DNA of 64,000 nt, taken from assembly GCA_033344875.1 (NCBI GenBank), contig JAWPMO010000001.1:3435595-3499594 (forward strand), written 5' to 3'. The DNA comes from Ilumatobacteraceae bacterium (lineage in GTDB: Bacteria; Actinomycetota; Acidimicrobiia; Acidimicrobiales; Ilumatobacteraceae). A program made the translations under genes and the position numbers. Below are positions 7,758 to 18,047 of this stretch, piece by piece (position 1 is the first letter of the stretch; each line of letters starts with the position of its first letter). The notes beneath the pieces were generated by a model. That model was not told where the DNA came from. It saw only the letters and a program-made list of their open reading frames with translations, and did no database searches.

Positions 7758-9038
7758 TCAGTCCGTGCTGATCGACAGCGGTGTCGCGACCGGGAAGGCC
7801 GGCAGTCCGACGGCCGTTGGTGTCACAGCGGTGAGTAGATAGCCGTGACTGGTTCCCGACGTCGTGCCGCAGGTCGGGTTGTCGAACCCGGTCTTGGTGA
7901 AGGCGACGTTGGGCGACAACCCGTTCGCGTCGGCATTGTCGATGGCCATGAGGGTGTTCAGCGACCCGGAGTAGACGACGCCGCCGGCCCACGTCGGGGG
8001 CGCCTGCTCCCACCCGGAGTTGAGGTAGGCCGTGCCGGTGCAGCCCCCGCCGGTGTAGTAGATCTGCGAGGGCGACATGGTGCCGTCCCAGTTGAGGCCG
8101 AGGACGTGACCGGTCGACGTGTAGATCTCGACCACGGAACTCTCGGCCGGCAGCGAGGTGATGATGCCGAGTTCGACGCCGTTCGCGTCCTTCAGGGTCA
8201 TCGCGCCTCCGGCGGGTCCTGCGGGACCGGTCGCGCCGGTCGCACCGGTCGCGCCGGCGGGTCCGGTCGGCCCTGCGGGTCCGGTCGGCCCTGCGGGTCC
8301 GGTCGGCCCTGCGGGCCCAGCCGGTCCTGCTGGTCCTGCTGGTCCTGCTGGTCCGGTGTCGCCCGTCGCCCCGGTGGGTCCGGCCGGTCCTGCTGGTCCT
8401 GCTGGTCCGGTGTCGCCGGTCGCCCCGGTGGGACCCTCGGGTCCGGTGGGTCCTGCTGGTCCGGTGTCGCCGGTCGCGCCGGTGGGACCCTCGGGTCCGG
8501 TGGGTCCTGCTGGTCCGGTGTCGCCGGTCGCGCCGGTGGGACCCTGCGGGCCCGGTGCGCCCGACCCGGGCGAGTACCAGCCGAGGACATCGACGATGAC
8601 GTCCATCGAACCGGCGAGGTTGAAGAGCGCGATGCCGTCGGTGCCGAGGCGGACGTCCGTCGAGTTCGCGAGGACGGGGATCTCCGGGCCGACGTTCATC
8701 GTCGATGCGATCGGACGGCTCGCGCCGGCCGGGTACAACGTGACGAAGGAGGGCTCGGTCGGCAGGATCGCGGTGAGGTTCACCGACAAGGCCGTGGCCG
8801 CGGCAGGTACCCCGCAGTTCCCGGCGACGGCGATCGTTCGCGTCTGATCGGCCTGCAGCCAGCCTCCGGCGATGCCCGCGTCTCGGGAGTCGAGCAGTCG
8901 GCACGGGTCGGCCGGGTTGAACACCGACGGAGCGGCCGACGGCGATGAGGCCGATGACGCTGCGACGACGCCGGCGGTCGCGACGAGTGCGGCGACGACG
9001 GCGGCCGTACCGAGTCGCCAGGAGGAAGGTGTACGCAT
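7758..9038 (-). CDS. Secreted collagen-like (Gly-X-Y repeat) protein
   Basis: A 426-residue protein. Residues 1 to about 33 form a signal peptide (hydrophobic [16 protein letters not shown]). A globular N-terminal domain (about 38-155) starts [12 protein letters not shown], the hallmark of a common actinobacterial and planctomycete secreted-protein module. Then come 39 uninterrupted Gly-X-Y triplets (about 160-276), mostly GPA, GPT, GAT and GDT, the pattern of a collagen triple helix. The C-terminal domain (about 280-426) has three cysteines and may be a trimerising or lectin-like head. Collagen-like proteins of bacteria are surface or matrix proteins that self-trimerise. There is no LPxTG or other anchor, so it may be released or bind the envelope otherwise. 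GAGG lies 6 bases before the ATG. Confidence 0.9.
   Translation of the reverse strand: MRTPSSWRLGTAAVVAALVATAGVVAASSASSPSAAPSVFNPADPCRLLDSRDAGIAGGWLQADQTRTIAVAGNCGVPAAATALSVNLTAILPTEPSFVTLYPAGASRPIASTMNVGPEIPVLANSTDVRLGTDGIALFNLAGSMDVIVDVLGWYSPGSGAPGPQGPTGATGDTGPAGPTGPEGPTGATGDTGPAGPTGPEGPTGATGDTGPAGPAGPAGPTGATGDTGPAGPAGPAGPAGPAGPTGPAGPTGPAGPTGPAGATGATGATGPAGPAGGAMTLKDANGVELGIITSLPAESSVVEIYTSTGHVLGLNWDGTMSPSQIYYTGGGCTGTAYLNSGWEQAPPTWAGGVVYSGSLNTLMAIDNADANGLSPNVAFTKTGFDNPTCGTTSGTSHGYLLTAVTPTAVGLPAFPVATPLSISTD
8211..8561 (-). repeat. Gly-X-Y coding repeat with 54-base period
   Basis: The DNA encoding the collagen-like segment is itself repetitive, with 9-base units and a clear 54-base higher-order repeat between about 8395 and 8560. 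Copy number could change by slippage, altering the length of the triple helix. Confidence 0.85.
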
Positions 9039-9205
9039 GTGTGGCCTCGAGTCTGGTAGGGGGATACTGCGTTGAGTGGCGACTCTACCGCGCAGCGTGT
9101 TCGAACGGGCAGACTCGTCCCCGCCGGTGCCCGATCAGGCGTGGCCGCGCGTCGGCAGCCCGACGGATGTCGAGCGCCCTCGCGGAGTGGCGCTCGGTGC
9201 ACGCG

Positions 9206-9538
9206 TCATGCGCAACCGGCGCAGCGGGCGACGAACGGAATCATCTGCAGGCGCTCGTCCGGCATCGCACGGCCGCAGGTGACGCAGCGCCCGTAGGTGC
9301 CGGCCTCGATGCGGGCGAGAGCGCGCCGGATCTCGATCACGTCGGCGCGGATCGAACCCAATACGGCCCGGGCGCTGTTGCGATCCTCCTGGATCGTGTC
9401 GGTGTCGACCAGGATCAACTCGAGTTCGAGGATCTGGCGCTCGCCCCGTTCGGCCTGTTCCAGCAGTCGGCGCTCGATGAGTGCAAGCTCGGGCGCCGAG
9501 GTGTGCGACGTGGTGGCGGCAGCGGGGTGGTGCGACAT
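9206..9538 (-). CDS. DksA/TraR-family C4 zinc-finger protein
   Basis: A 110-residue protein with a long amphipathic, coiled-coil-like N-terminal region (LALIERRLLEQAERGERQILELELILVDTDTIQEDR) and a C-terminal four-cysteine finger (CVTC at about 85 and CAGC at the end). The block RRALARIEAGTYGRCVTCG is the signature of DksA/TraR proteins, which enter the RNA polymerase secondary channel and tune initiation. The acidic coiled-coil tip residues of true DksA cannot be assigned with certainty, so it could be one of the many TraR-like actinobacterial relatives of unknown target. GGAG lies 7 bases before the ATG. Confidence 0.88.
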   Translation of the reverse strand: MSHHPAAATTSHTSAPELALIERRLLEQAERGERQILELELILVDTDTIQEDRNSARAVLGSIRADVIEIRRALARIEAGTYGRCVTCGRAMPDERLQMIPFVARCAGCA

Positions 9539-9667
9539 GGCATCTCCAACGACAGATCCACCCGGACCCCCCCGGTGTGCCTCGGACCGTATGACGGTCC
9601 CGTCGGTCGGGCACGCCGGGTGAGCGGTGCTGTCGGGGTGGTGTCCAGGTGCCCGAGCGTCCCGTTC

Positions 9668-10789
9668 TCAATCGCGCAGGATCCAGTGGCAGGCGGCGTC
9701 GTGCGCTCGGAGGTTCCGCCACGCACGGACTCGGCCGTTCTCGACGATCAGCACGTCGCCGGCCCGCAGCACCGGGCGATCGTCGTCGAGCTCGATCTGG
9801 ATCAGGCCGCGCAGCGGTGCGATCGCGGCGACGCCTCGGTGATCGAACGGTGGCTGGCCGCGCTCGTCGCCTGGCAGGTTCACGAGAAACATGCGCAGAC
9901 CGGTCGTGACGTCGGTTGCCAACGCTGCGATCGTCGAGTTCGGCACGTTGCGGGCGCGGTCGTGCCGGGCGAGGTGGTACGACCGCGGGTTCCCGGCCGA
10001 CAGCAGCCGGTCGATCGAGACGCCGAGCCGGTCGGCCAGGGTGATCACCGTGTCGAGTGAGAGTCCGCGCGTTCCGCTCTCGGCCTGCGAAATCGCACTC
10101 GCGGTCACCCCTGCTGCCGCAGCCAACTCGGCTTGGGAGAGGCCGAGTTCCTTGCGGATGGTCGCCAGTCCACGGGCGAGACGTCCGCCCGCCGGTGGGG
10201 GGACCGCATCGACGTCGCCCTCATCGTGCTGCAGTCGGTACGAGATCCCGTGCAGGGCGTCGGGTCGACCTTCCGCTTTGAGGACGCGGAGCCGGTCGTG
10301 GCGAACATCCAGGAGACACTGAGTGATCTGCCGGGCGTGTTCGATGAACGACGGGCCGAGGGCCGAGCCGACCTGCCAGTACGCGGTGACGCCGGCTTCC
10401 AACATGGCAGGGCACACACGCTCGAAGAATGCCGCCACAGCATCGGCGCCCCAGCGGCGGATCACGGTTCCGAGGTCGTCGACGATCAGGCAGGTGGGGT
10501 CGTGGTCCCTGACATGGCGCTCGATCGCGTCGACGAGTTGCCTGGCGGAAGCGAGCTCGGAGCCGGGCGTCGCATCGATCATCGTGACACCCTCGAGCGC
10601 GAGCGGGTCGCCCGCACGGAACGACACGAACATCGCCCGACGTCCGGGGCGCGACGCGCTCCCCACGAGCCCAGCCGCGAGCGATCGGTACAGGGCCGGG
10701 TCGTCGCAGATCCACGCAACGTTGTCGCCGGAGATCAGGCCGCCGAGCGCCGCGTCGAGACCGCCGAAACCCGTACCGACGCGGTCCAT
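9668..10789 (-). CDS. KaiC-like domain (no P-loop) fused to XRE helix-turn-helix and cupin
   Basis: A 373-residue three-part protein. Residues 1 to about 195 follow the KaiC/RecA order: TGFGGLDAALGG start, a Walker B-like strand (CLIVDDLG), and a later strand reading TAYWQVG. Where KaiC proteins carry GxxGxGKT there is CDDPALYRSLA, so ATP binding of the normal kind is unlikely. Residues about 205-262 are an XRE/Cro helix-turn-helix (LATIRKELGLSQAELAAAAGVTASAISQAESGTRGLSLDTVITLADRLGVS). The end (about 290-373) is a cupin fold. XRE-cupin proteins are common one-component regulators; the decayed KaiC part is unusual and may be a sensory or dimerising module. A tandem 10-base repeat lies about 90-130 bases upstream and could be its own operator. 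Confidence 0.8.
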   Translation of the reverse strand: MDRVGTGFGGLDAALGGLISGDNVAWICDDPALYRSLAAGLVGSASRPGRRAMFVSFRAGDPLALEGVTMIDATPGSELASARQLVDAIERHVRDHDPTCLIVDDLGTVIRRWGADAVAAFFERVCPAMLEAGVTAYWQVGSALGPSFIEHARQITQCLLDVRHDRLRVLKAEGRPDALHGISYRLQHDEGDVDAVPPPAGGRLARGLATIRKELGLSQAELAAAAGVTASAISQAESGTRGLSLDTVITLADRLGVSIDRLLSAGNPRSYHLARHDRARNVPNSTIAALATDVTTGLRMFLVNLPGDERGQPPFDHRGVAAIAPLRGLIQIELDDDRPVLRAGDVLIVENGRVRAWRNLRAHDAACHWILRD

Positions 10790-12596
<1,807 letters not shown>

Positions 12597-12624
12597 CCGT
12601 CGGGGCAGCCGAACGTACAGCCGC

Positions 12625-13902
12625 CTAGAAGTTGTCGGGGTCGGCGGCGATGGCTGCCGAAACAGGATGGCGGAACAGCTTGGAAGCGTTCTCCCATGTG
12701 ATCTTTCGCACCTCGTCGGGTGTCGCGTCGGCGAGTGCAGTTGCAACGACCTCTTGCGTGTACGGCCACGTCGAATCGAGATGCGGGTAGTCGGATTCGA
12801 GGAGCAGCGAATCGACACCGATCCGATCTCGAATCCTGAAGCTCGATGGATCCTCGATCGCGCAGAACATGAAGTTGCGCTGAAGCACCTCGGCCGGCGT
12901 CGGCTCGACGCCTTTCCAGGTATCGAACAGTTCTTGGTACCGGCCGACGTGGTCGAGACGATCGAGCACTCCGGCCACCCAGCCGATGCCGCCCTCCGCC
13001 AGGCAGATCTTGATGTTCGGGAACCGAACCGGGATCTTGGAAAAGAGCCAGTCGACCGCGGAGAACATCGCGTAGCCGAAGAACAACACACCAACGGTCT
13101 CCGGCGGCGCATCCGATGAGGTGGTCGGTGTGGTGGACGACGAACCGACGTGCAGGCACACGACCGTCTCCGTCTCTTCGCACGCGGCCATCAGGGGGTC
13201 CCAGTAACCGGTGTGCAGCGACGGCAACCCGAGCTTCTCGGGCGCTTCGGTGAACGCGATCGCCTTGAAGCCGCGTTCAGCATTGCTGCGAACCTCAGCG
13301 GCAGCGACCTCCGGGTCGAGCATCCAGGGAACTTGGCACGGGATGATCCGGTCGGGGTATGGCCCTGCCCATGCCTCGATATGCCAGTCGTTCCAGGCCC
13401 GCACGGTGGCGAGTCCGAGCTCTGGTTCGACGCCGAGCTGGAGGCGCTGGCCGGCGAACCCCGGAAGTCCCGATGGAAAGTTCACGGAAGCGTAGATGCC
13501 GTTGAGATCCATGTCTCGGACGCGAGCATCGATGTCCCATGCGCCTCGACGCATCTCGTCGAAGCGCTTCGGCTCGAACGATGCCTCGGCGATCGGTCGT
13601 CCGACAACGGCGTTCAGGCCGATGTCGGGACGCAACTGGTCGTTGAAGAGCCAGACCTCGCCGCCGTTGTCACTCTCCACGATGCGTGGCGCAAGGTCGG
13701 CGAACTTTGCCGGCAGACGTCCTTCGAATGTGTCCGGGGGTTCGACGACATGATCGTCTGCCGAGATGATCGTGAACTGACGTCGAGCGGGTTCCGGGTC
13801 GGGCAGCAGGGTGACCGTACGTGGTTGGTCGGCAATGCCACGAAAGAACGTCTCGGTCGAGCGGCCGGACGTGGCGTCTGTGGTGGCTTCAGTGGACTCC
13901 AT
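12625..13902 (-). CDS. Amidohydrolase family 2 protein (ACMSD-like)
   Basis: A 425-residue metal-dependent hydrolase or decarboxylase of the amidohydrolase-2 group. The N-terminal metal site reads SADDHVVEPPDTF (DxH rather than HxH), a later histidine is in CLHVGSS (about 250), and the C-terminal metal/catalytic aspartate is in LESDYPHLDSTWP (about 370). Such proteins include decarboxylases of aromatic acids and C-C or C-N hydrolases. It is last in a minus-strand group with enoyl-CoA hydratase (14462) and a cupin (14002). It is closely similar to the protein at 48014 over its whole length, a clear paralogue. The 99-base gap ahead of it contains an AT-rich operator-like site, so it may also have its own promoter. 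Confidence 0.88.
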   Translation of the reverse strand: MESTEATTDATSGRSTETFFRGIADQPRTVTLLPDPEPARRQFTIISADDHVVEPPDTFEGRLPAKFADLAPRIVESDNGGEVWLFNDQLRPDIGLNAVVGRPIAEASFEPKRFDEMRRGAWDIDARVRDMDLNGIYASVNFPSGLPGFAGQRLQLGVEPELGLATVRAWNDWHIEAWAGPYPDRIIPCQVPWMLDPEVAAAEVRSNAERGFKAIAFTEAPEKLGLPSLHTGYWDPLMAACEETETVVCLHVGSSSTTPTTSSDAPPETVGVLFFGYAMFSAVDWLFSKIPVRFPNIKICLAEGGIGWVAGVLDRLDHVGRYQELFDTWKGVEPTPAEVLQRNFMFCAIEDPSSFRIRDRIGVDSLLLESDYPHLDSTWPYTQEVVATALADATPDEVRKITWENASKLFRHPVSAAIAADPDNF

Positions 13903-13953
13903 CGTCCCTCCTGGGTAGTCGTCGACGCAGCGCGTTTCGACCGCGTCGATGTG

Positions 13954-13969
13954 AATTATTGTAATGATA
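13954..13969. promoter_or_regulatory. AT-rich operator-like site (AATGAT family)
   Basis: AATTATTGTAATGATA matches 13 of 16 positions of the perfect palindrome at 26923. It lies 52 bases upstream of the amidohydrolase start on the minus strand; on that strand the same bases give TACAAT, a good -10 hexamer, so a repressor here would cover the promoter. Confidence 0.5.
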
Positions 13970-14001
13970 GCACTACGAGTGCCGCGTCCTTGGTGCGACC
14001 G

Positions 14002-14415
14002 TCACTTGGCGTCCCAACGCCCGGCGGGCGGGGGATGTTCATCGGGGTCGAACCGACCGTACGGACCGAGGCTGATGAAGATGAAGAGGCATCCGTCCGG
14101 ACCGCCGATCTCGGCTCCGTAGGCGAACCCTCCGTTGACGAATCGGACCTCACCGGCGGCGTAGGTGGCCTCGTCCTCGATCGTGAGGCTTCCTTCGAGA
14201 AAGACGTACAGGGTGTCGGAAGGGTGCCAGTGCGGCTCGCCGCGTTGACCCGGCGCGAACCTGACGTAGAACACCGCATGACCGCTCGTCGGATCGACCA
14301 GGGTCTTTCGCCAGGTGGGTTCACCGCCCGCAGGATCGGCAACGGAGACGGCGGTGGGGAGGTCTGCCAGCGAGATCGGAACGCGAGCGGCGAGGGAGGG
14401 CGGTCGCTCGGTCAT
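14002..14415 (-). CDS. Single-domain cupin protein
   Basis: A 137-residue protein with a cupin fold. The first metal motif is EPHWHPSDTLYVFLEGSLTI (HxH, then a spaced aromatic and Gly), and the second half contains GEVRFVNGGFAYGAEIGG. The usual Glu of motif 1 is replaced (HPSDT), so metal binding may rely on fewer ligands. It sits between enoyl-CoA hydratase and the amidohydrolase in one minus-strand run. Cupins here may be isomerases, dioxygenases or binding proteins; no activity can be assigned from sequence alone. Confidence 0.75.
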   Translation of the reverse strand: MTERPPSLAARVPISLADLPTAVSVADPAGGEPTWRKTLVDPTSGHAVFYVRFAPGQRGEPHWHPSDTLYVFLEGSLTIEDEATYAAGEVRFVNGGFAYGAEIGGPDGCLFIFISLGPYGRFDPDEHPPPAGRWDAK

Positions 14416-14461
14416 CCGACGACGGCACGCTCGGAGATGTCCGACGGCCGCCTGTGCTGCG

Positions 14462-15244
14462 TCACGACCAGCTCCAGTCGGCGTCGCGCTTCTCGAGGAA
14501 CGCCTGCATCGCCTCTCGGGAGTCGTCGTAGGTTCGCAGGCGGTTGGAGTAGTCGTTCTCGGTCCGGTACCGGCCCATCAACTCGTCGCCTTCGATTCGA
14601 AGGATGGACTCCTTCGCGAGCCGGAGTGCGATTGGGCTCTTCTCGGCCATCTGCATTCCCAGTTCGATGGCGCGATCCTCGGCCGATCCCTCCGGGACGA
14701 CCTCATCGATCGCACCGAGGCGATAGAACTCGGCCGCGTCGACCATCTCGCCGAGAAACATCATCCGCCGCGCCTTCGACGGGCCGAGCAACCGAAGCGC
14801 TTTGCTGGCGCCACCGAGCAGGCCGACTTTGATCTCGGTCAGCCCGAACGTCGCCTTCTCGCCGGCAATGACGAGGTCGCACACACCGGCGAGTCCGAAG
14901 CCGGCACCGATCGCCGCTCGTTCGATGGCTCCGATCACCGGAACCAGGCATTCCCGAATCGACAATTGTGTCCGACGCCATTCCCAGAACGGGTCCAGGA
15001 GTGCGTGCAGGTCGTCGTGTTGCTCGGGATCGTCCGATGCGGTCTCCTTGAGATCGATGCCGCCGCAGAAGGCACGTTCGCCCGAGGCGCTGAGCACCGC
15101 GGCGCCGATCGACCGATCTTGACCGATCGTGTCGAACGCCTGCGTCAATTCGCGCATCATCAACTTGTTGACCGCGTTGACCGGCGGGCGGTCGAGCCGG
15201 ACGATCGCGACGCCATCACGGTGTTCGATGTCGATGGTTTCCAT
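14462..15244 (-). CDS. Enoyl-CoA hydratase/isomerase family protein
   Basis: A 260-residue crotonase-fold protein. The oxyanion-hole elements are visible: FCGGIDLKE (about residues 59-67) and IERAAIGAGFGLAGVCDLVIAGEKATFGLTEIKVGLLGG (about 105-145). In hydratases two glutamates flank this core; here one lies at TEIKVG, while the GAGFGLA position does not carry the first, so isomerase or another crotonase reaction (decarboxylation, C-C hydrolysis) is possible. AAGGAG lies 5 bases before the ATG. It is first in a run with cupin and amidohydrolase genes and probably handles a CoA ester in the same pathway. Confidence 0.88.
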   Translation of the reverse strand: METIDIEHRDGVAIVRLDRPPVNAVNKLMMRELTQAFDTIGQDRSIGAAVLSASGERAFCGGIDLKETASDDPEQHDDLHALLDPFWEWRRTQLSIRECLVPVIGAIERAAIGAGFGLAGVCDLVIAGEKATFGLTEIKVGLLGGASKALRLLGPSKARRMMFLGEMVDAAEFYRLGAIDEVVPEGSAEDRAIELGMQMAEKSPIALRLAKESILRIEGDELMGRYRTENDYSNRLRTYDDSREAMQAFLEKRDADWSWS

Positions 15245-15325
15245 TGCTGCTCCTTGATAGTTGCGAGAGCTCGATGAGTTTCCCAGAGACCGGCTGCACC
15301 AGCCGAATCGGCGATTGCCCCGCCG

Positions 15326-15555
15326 TCAGCCCCGGGCCGATCCGTCGGCGGGGAGTTCGCCGGCGAGTGCACCCGCGACGCGATGCCAGGCGTCGGTTGC
15401 GCCGTGGCGCAGCGAGCCGACGTCACGGATGTGATCGTTCACTCCGGACGCTTTGATCACGACGAGGATGCCGGCGGTCGGTGCCTCGCCAGCTGCCCCG
15501 GCGCGGCGCCCATCGGACCGCCAGCGGTCTCGACGGTCACTTCGTTCGCTGTCAC
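15326..15555 (-). pseudogene. Small ORF of about 76 codons interrupted by a one-base frameshift
   Basis: Upstream of enoyl-CoA hydratase the minus strand codes well in two successive frames. From GTG at 15555 it reads VTANEVTVETAGGPMGAAPG, then hits a stop 11 codons later. The next frame reads AAGEAPTAGILVVIKASG on to VAGALAGELPADGSARG and a stop at 15326. The two join at a run of four Gs; one extra G restores a single frame of about 76 codons with high GC at third positions. It is therefore a recent pseudogene or an assembly error. No family is recognised. Confidence 0.45.
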
Positions 15556-15558
15556 GTC

Positions 15559-15579
15559 ATCATCTTAACATTATTAAGG
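15559..15579. promoter_or_regulatory. AT-rich inverted repeat in divergent promoter
   Basis: ATCATCTTAA followed by CATTA and TTAAGG gives CTTAA-N5-TTAAG. The block ATCATCTTAA recurs exactly at 27806 in front of another CitE operon. It lies between the minus-strand enoyl-CoA hydratase group and the plus-strand CitE gene at 15887. Confidence 0.5.
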
Positions 15580-15694
15580 CAGTAAACATTAGTGTGTTAC
15601 GCTTCGCAGGTCGCCGAGTCCGTCCGTCCGCCCCGAGAGAGCGCGTCGCCGGGATCGTCGTGAGTGAGGTGACCCGTTGAGACGTGCCGACCGA

Positions 15695-15886
15695 ATGACG
15701 AATGACACGAGTGCCGTGTGGGCCCGTGGGGAACGCGGCCGCGGCCGCGTCGCGGCCGAGCGCCGCAATGGCCGCGGGTCGATCACGGCGACGATCGATC
15801 CGGCGCCGCCACCTTCGCTGATCGATCGCGATGGCCTGCTACGTGCCGAACGCGACGATCTCGTATTCATCCAGAAGGAGACCTGA
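15695..15886 (+). CDS. Possible small protein before CitE-like gene
   Basis: A 63-codon frame from ATG at 15695 (TTG at 15677 also possible) ends directly at the ATG of the next gene, its last codons forming the AAGGAG ribosome site of that gene. Third-position GC is high and the end (SLIDRDGLLRAERDDLVFIQKET) looks protein-like, but the middle is arginine and glycine rich. No family is recognised. It may be a leader peptide or a chance frame. Confidence 0.3.
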   Translation: MTNDTSAVWARGERGRGRVAAERRNGRGSITATIDPAPPPSLIDRDGLLRAERDDLVFIQKET

Positions 15887-16804
15887 ATGCCCCATCCCGA
15901 AACCTCACGACCCGCTCCGCAGTGGGTCCGAACCCTCGTGTACCTCGGTGGTCACGATCTGGCCAAGGTCGAGGCGGTCGCGGCGTCGGAACCGGACGCG
16001 CTCTGCGTCGACCTCGAGGACTCGACCCCGCTCGCCGCCAAGGACGACGCCAGAGCCAACCTCGCCGCGATCGCCGACATCGCGCGCGCCGCCCGAAGTC
16101 TCTTGTTCGTTCGAGTCAACGGCGGAGCGCTCGAGGCGGACGACCTCGCCGCCAGCGAGGGGCTCGGCGTCCATTGCCTGAACATCCCGAAGGTCGAAGA
16201 TGGTCGCGCCGTATCCGACTTCGTCGCCAGGGTGGCTGACGTCGGCGGTGACCTCGCCGGCGTCCTGGTCCGTCCCGTGATCGAGACCCCGCTCGGAGTG
16301 ATCGGCGCGTACGAGATCGCGTCAGCGAGCGCACTCGTTGCGTACATGGGCGGTGTCGAGGGCGGCATCTACGGCGACCTGGGCGGAGCTCTCGGCTATC
16401 AGCAGACCGACGATGGCGTCGAGACCCACTATCTGCGGAGCAAGGTGTTGATGGACGTGCGCGCGGCCCGCGTGCCGTTCCCGATCGGCGGTGGTACGAC
16501 TGCCCGACGCGACGTCGAAGGCGCTGTCGACTTCGCTCGACGAAATCGGGCGCTCGGGTATTCGGGTGTCCACTGCGCCGCTGACCCCGACATCGTGCGT
16601 GCCGTCAACGAGGCCTTGACCCCGACGACCGACGAACTCGAGCATCTCTCGAGCCTCGTGCCCCGACTCGAGGAGGTTGAGAAGACCGGCGACCACGTGG
16701 CGCATCTCGACGGTCGGGTGTACGACCTGGTGGCCCTGGATCGGCTCCGCGAGCAGCTCGAGCTCGGTCGTCGACTCGGTCTGGTCGGAGAGGCACCTCG
16801 ATGA
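15887..16804 (+). CDS. CitE-like HpcH/HpaI aldolase (copy 1)
   Basis: A 305-residue TIM-barrel lyase of the CitE/malyl-CoA lyase group. The strand motif CVDLEDST (about 38-45), the Mg-binding glutamate in RPVIETPLGVIGAYEIA (about 131) and the aspartate in AYMGGVEGGIYGDLGG (about 163) are all present. Relatives cleave 3-hydroxyacyl-CoA compounds (malyl-CoA, citramalyl-CoA, citryl-CoA) to a 2-oxo acid and an acyl-CoA. AAGGAG lies 5 bases upstream of the ATG. It is the most divergent of four such genes in the window. It is followed by a 37-codon ORF fragment overlapping its stop, and then by an amidohydrolase. Confidence 0.9.
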   Translation: MPHPETSRPAPQWVRTLVYLGGHDLAKVEAVAASEPDALCVDLEDSTPLAAKDDARANLAAIADIARAARSLLFVRVNGGALEADDLAASEGLGVHCLNIPKVEDGRAVSDFVARVADVGGDLAGVLVRPVIETPLGVIGAYEIASASALVAYMGGVEGGIYGDLGGALGYQQTDDGVETHYLRSKVLMDVRAARVPFPIGGGTTARRDVEGAVDFARRNRALGYSGVHCAADPDIVRAVNEALTPTTDELEHLSSLVPRLEEVEKTGDHVAHLDGRVYDLVALDRLREQLELGRRLGLVGEAPR

Positions 16805-16914
16805 CCTCGCGCACTCACGTCCTGGCTGCGGCTGCCGAACGTGCGCTGTGGGGTAGCGCCGAAGAACTCAGTCTTTCCATCCACCCCAAAAACTATCTAA
16901 GATTGAGAAGATGA
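16801..16914 (+). pseudogene. Short ORF, probable remnant of a truncated gene
   Basis: An ATG overlapping the CitE stop (ATGA) opens a 37-codon frame reading MTSRTHVLAAAAERALWG and on to a stop at 16912. The first 22 codons show coding-like composition; the remainder runs through the AT-rich promoter of the next gene (AAAACTATCTAAGATT). It looks like the 5' end of a gene cut off by a deletion, though a genuine tiny peptide cannot be excluded. Confidence 0.3.
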
Positions 16915-18008
16915 GTTCCTATTCCGTCATCTCCGCCGACAGCCACATCAACGAGCCGCCTGATCTGTGGACCACACGCGTCCAGGCCAAGTACCGCGAT
17001 CGCGCGCCGCGGGTGGAGCGATTCGATCAGGGTGACGCATGGGTGATCGAAGGTGCTCTCGATCCGATCAACTTCGGTGGCAACTGCTCGGCCGGGCTGC
17101 CACTCGAGGTGCGAAGCCCGTGGATCCGAGCCGACGAGATGCGACCCGGCGGATACCTGCCGGCACCGCGAATCGAGGACCAGGACCAGGACGGTGTCGA
17201 CGCCGAGGTGCTGTACCCGACCCCACGAATCGGGAACTCGTTGTTCTGGAATCGGGACGACAAGGAGTTCCACGTCGATTGCATTCGCGCATACAACGAT
17301 TGGCTGTCCGAGTTCTGCTCACACGATCCTGACCGGTTGTGGGGAGTGGCGATGGTCCCGAATGCCGGTGTCGAGTCAGCGGTTGCCGAGTTCGAGCGGG
17401 CGACGTCGCTCCCAGGAATCCGGGGTGCGATGATCGGCCAGTATCCCCACGGCGGCGAGGTCATGGATGCCTCCGACGATCCGCTGTGGGCGTCGGCTGC
17501 CGAGCGCAAGGTCCCGATCTCGATCCACGTGTCGTTCGCCACCCAGGCGCAGGGCGACAAGAAGCGGATGAAGCTCACCGGCGACATGCGCTTCTTCGAC
17601 GTGCCGGTTCGCGCGTCACAGTTCATCAACGGTGCGGTGTTCGATCGGTTCCCAGACCTGACCCTGGTGCTGGTCGAGGTCGACAGCGGCTGGATCCCGT
17701 ATCTGCGCGAACAGATGACCGATCGCTTCCTCCGTCAATCCCCGGAGGACCAGAAACGACTCGCTCGCAAGCCCGACGAGTACTTCGACACGAACATCGC
17801 GTCGACGTTCATCACCGACGAGTACGGGGTGGCCAATCGGCACCGCGTGGGCCTCACCCAGATGATGTGGTCGAGCGACTTCCCGCACGGCGGTTCCGAC
17901 TGGCCCAAGTCGAAGGCCTCGATCGAGAGCCAGACAGCCGGCGTTCCCGACGACGAGAAGCACCTGCTGATCGCGGGCAACGCCGCGCGTCTCTACGGCG
18001 TCGGGTGA
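16911..18008 (+). CDS. Amidohydrolase family 2 protein
   Basis: A 365-residue protein with the family start YSVISADSHINEPPDLW, a central histidine in PISIHVSFATQ (about 205) and the C-terminal aspartate in MMWSSDFPHGGSDWP (about 325). The tail NAARLYGV is typical of this group. Known members are metal-dependent hydrolases and aromatic-acid decarboxylases. It is distinct from the 12625/48014 pair (shorter, different core). The AT-rich stretch just upstream (with ATCT-A-AGAT) suggests a separate promoter. It converges with the CoA-transferase gene at 18048. Confidence 0.87.
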   Translation: MSSYSVISADSHINEPPDLWTTRVQAKYRDRAPRVERFDQGDAWVIEGALDPINFGGNCSAGLPLEVRSPWIRADEMRPGGYLPAPRIEDQDQDGVDAEVLYPTPRIGNSLFWNRDDKEFHVDCIRAYNDWLSEFCSHDPDRLWGVAMVPNAGVESAVAEFERATSLPGIRGAMIGQYPHGGEVMDASDDPLWASAAERKVPISIHVSFATQAQGDKKRMKLTGDMRFFDVPVRASQFINGAVFDRFPDLTLVLVEVDSGWIPYLREQMTDRFLRQSPEDQKRLARKPDEYFDTNIASTFITDEYGVANRHRVGLTQMMWSSDFPHGGSDWPKSKASIESQTAGVPDDEKHLLIAGNAARLYGVG

Positions 18009-18047
18009 TCGGCCCGGTCGGCGCGAACGTCTCGGCCGGAGCCGTCG

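Noticed and set aside
8211-8561. Repeat region considered as a CRISPR or other array
   Set aside because: The repeats are in frame and encode continuous Gly-X-Y triplets; there are no spacers.
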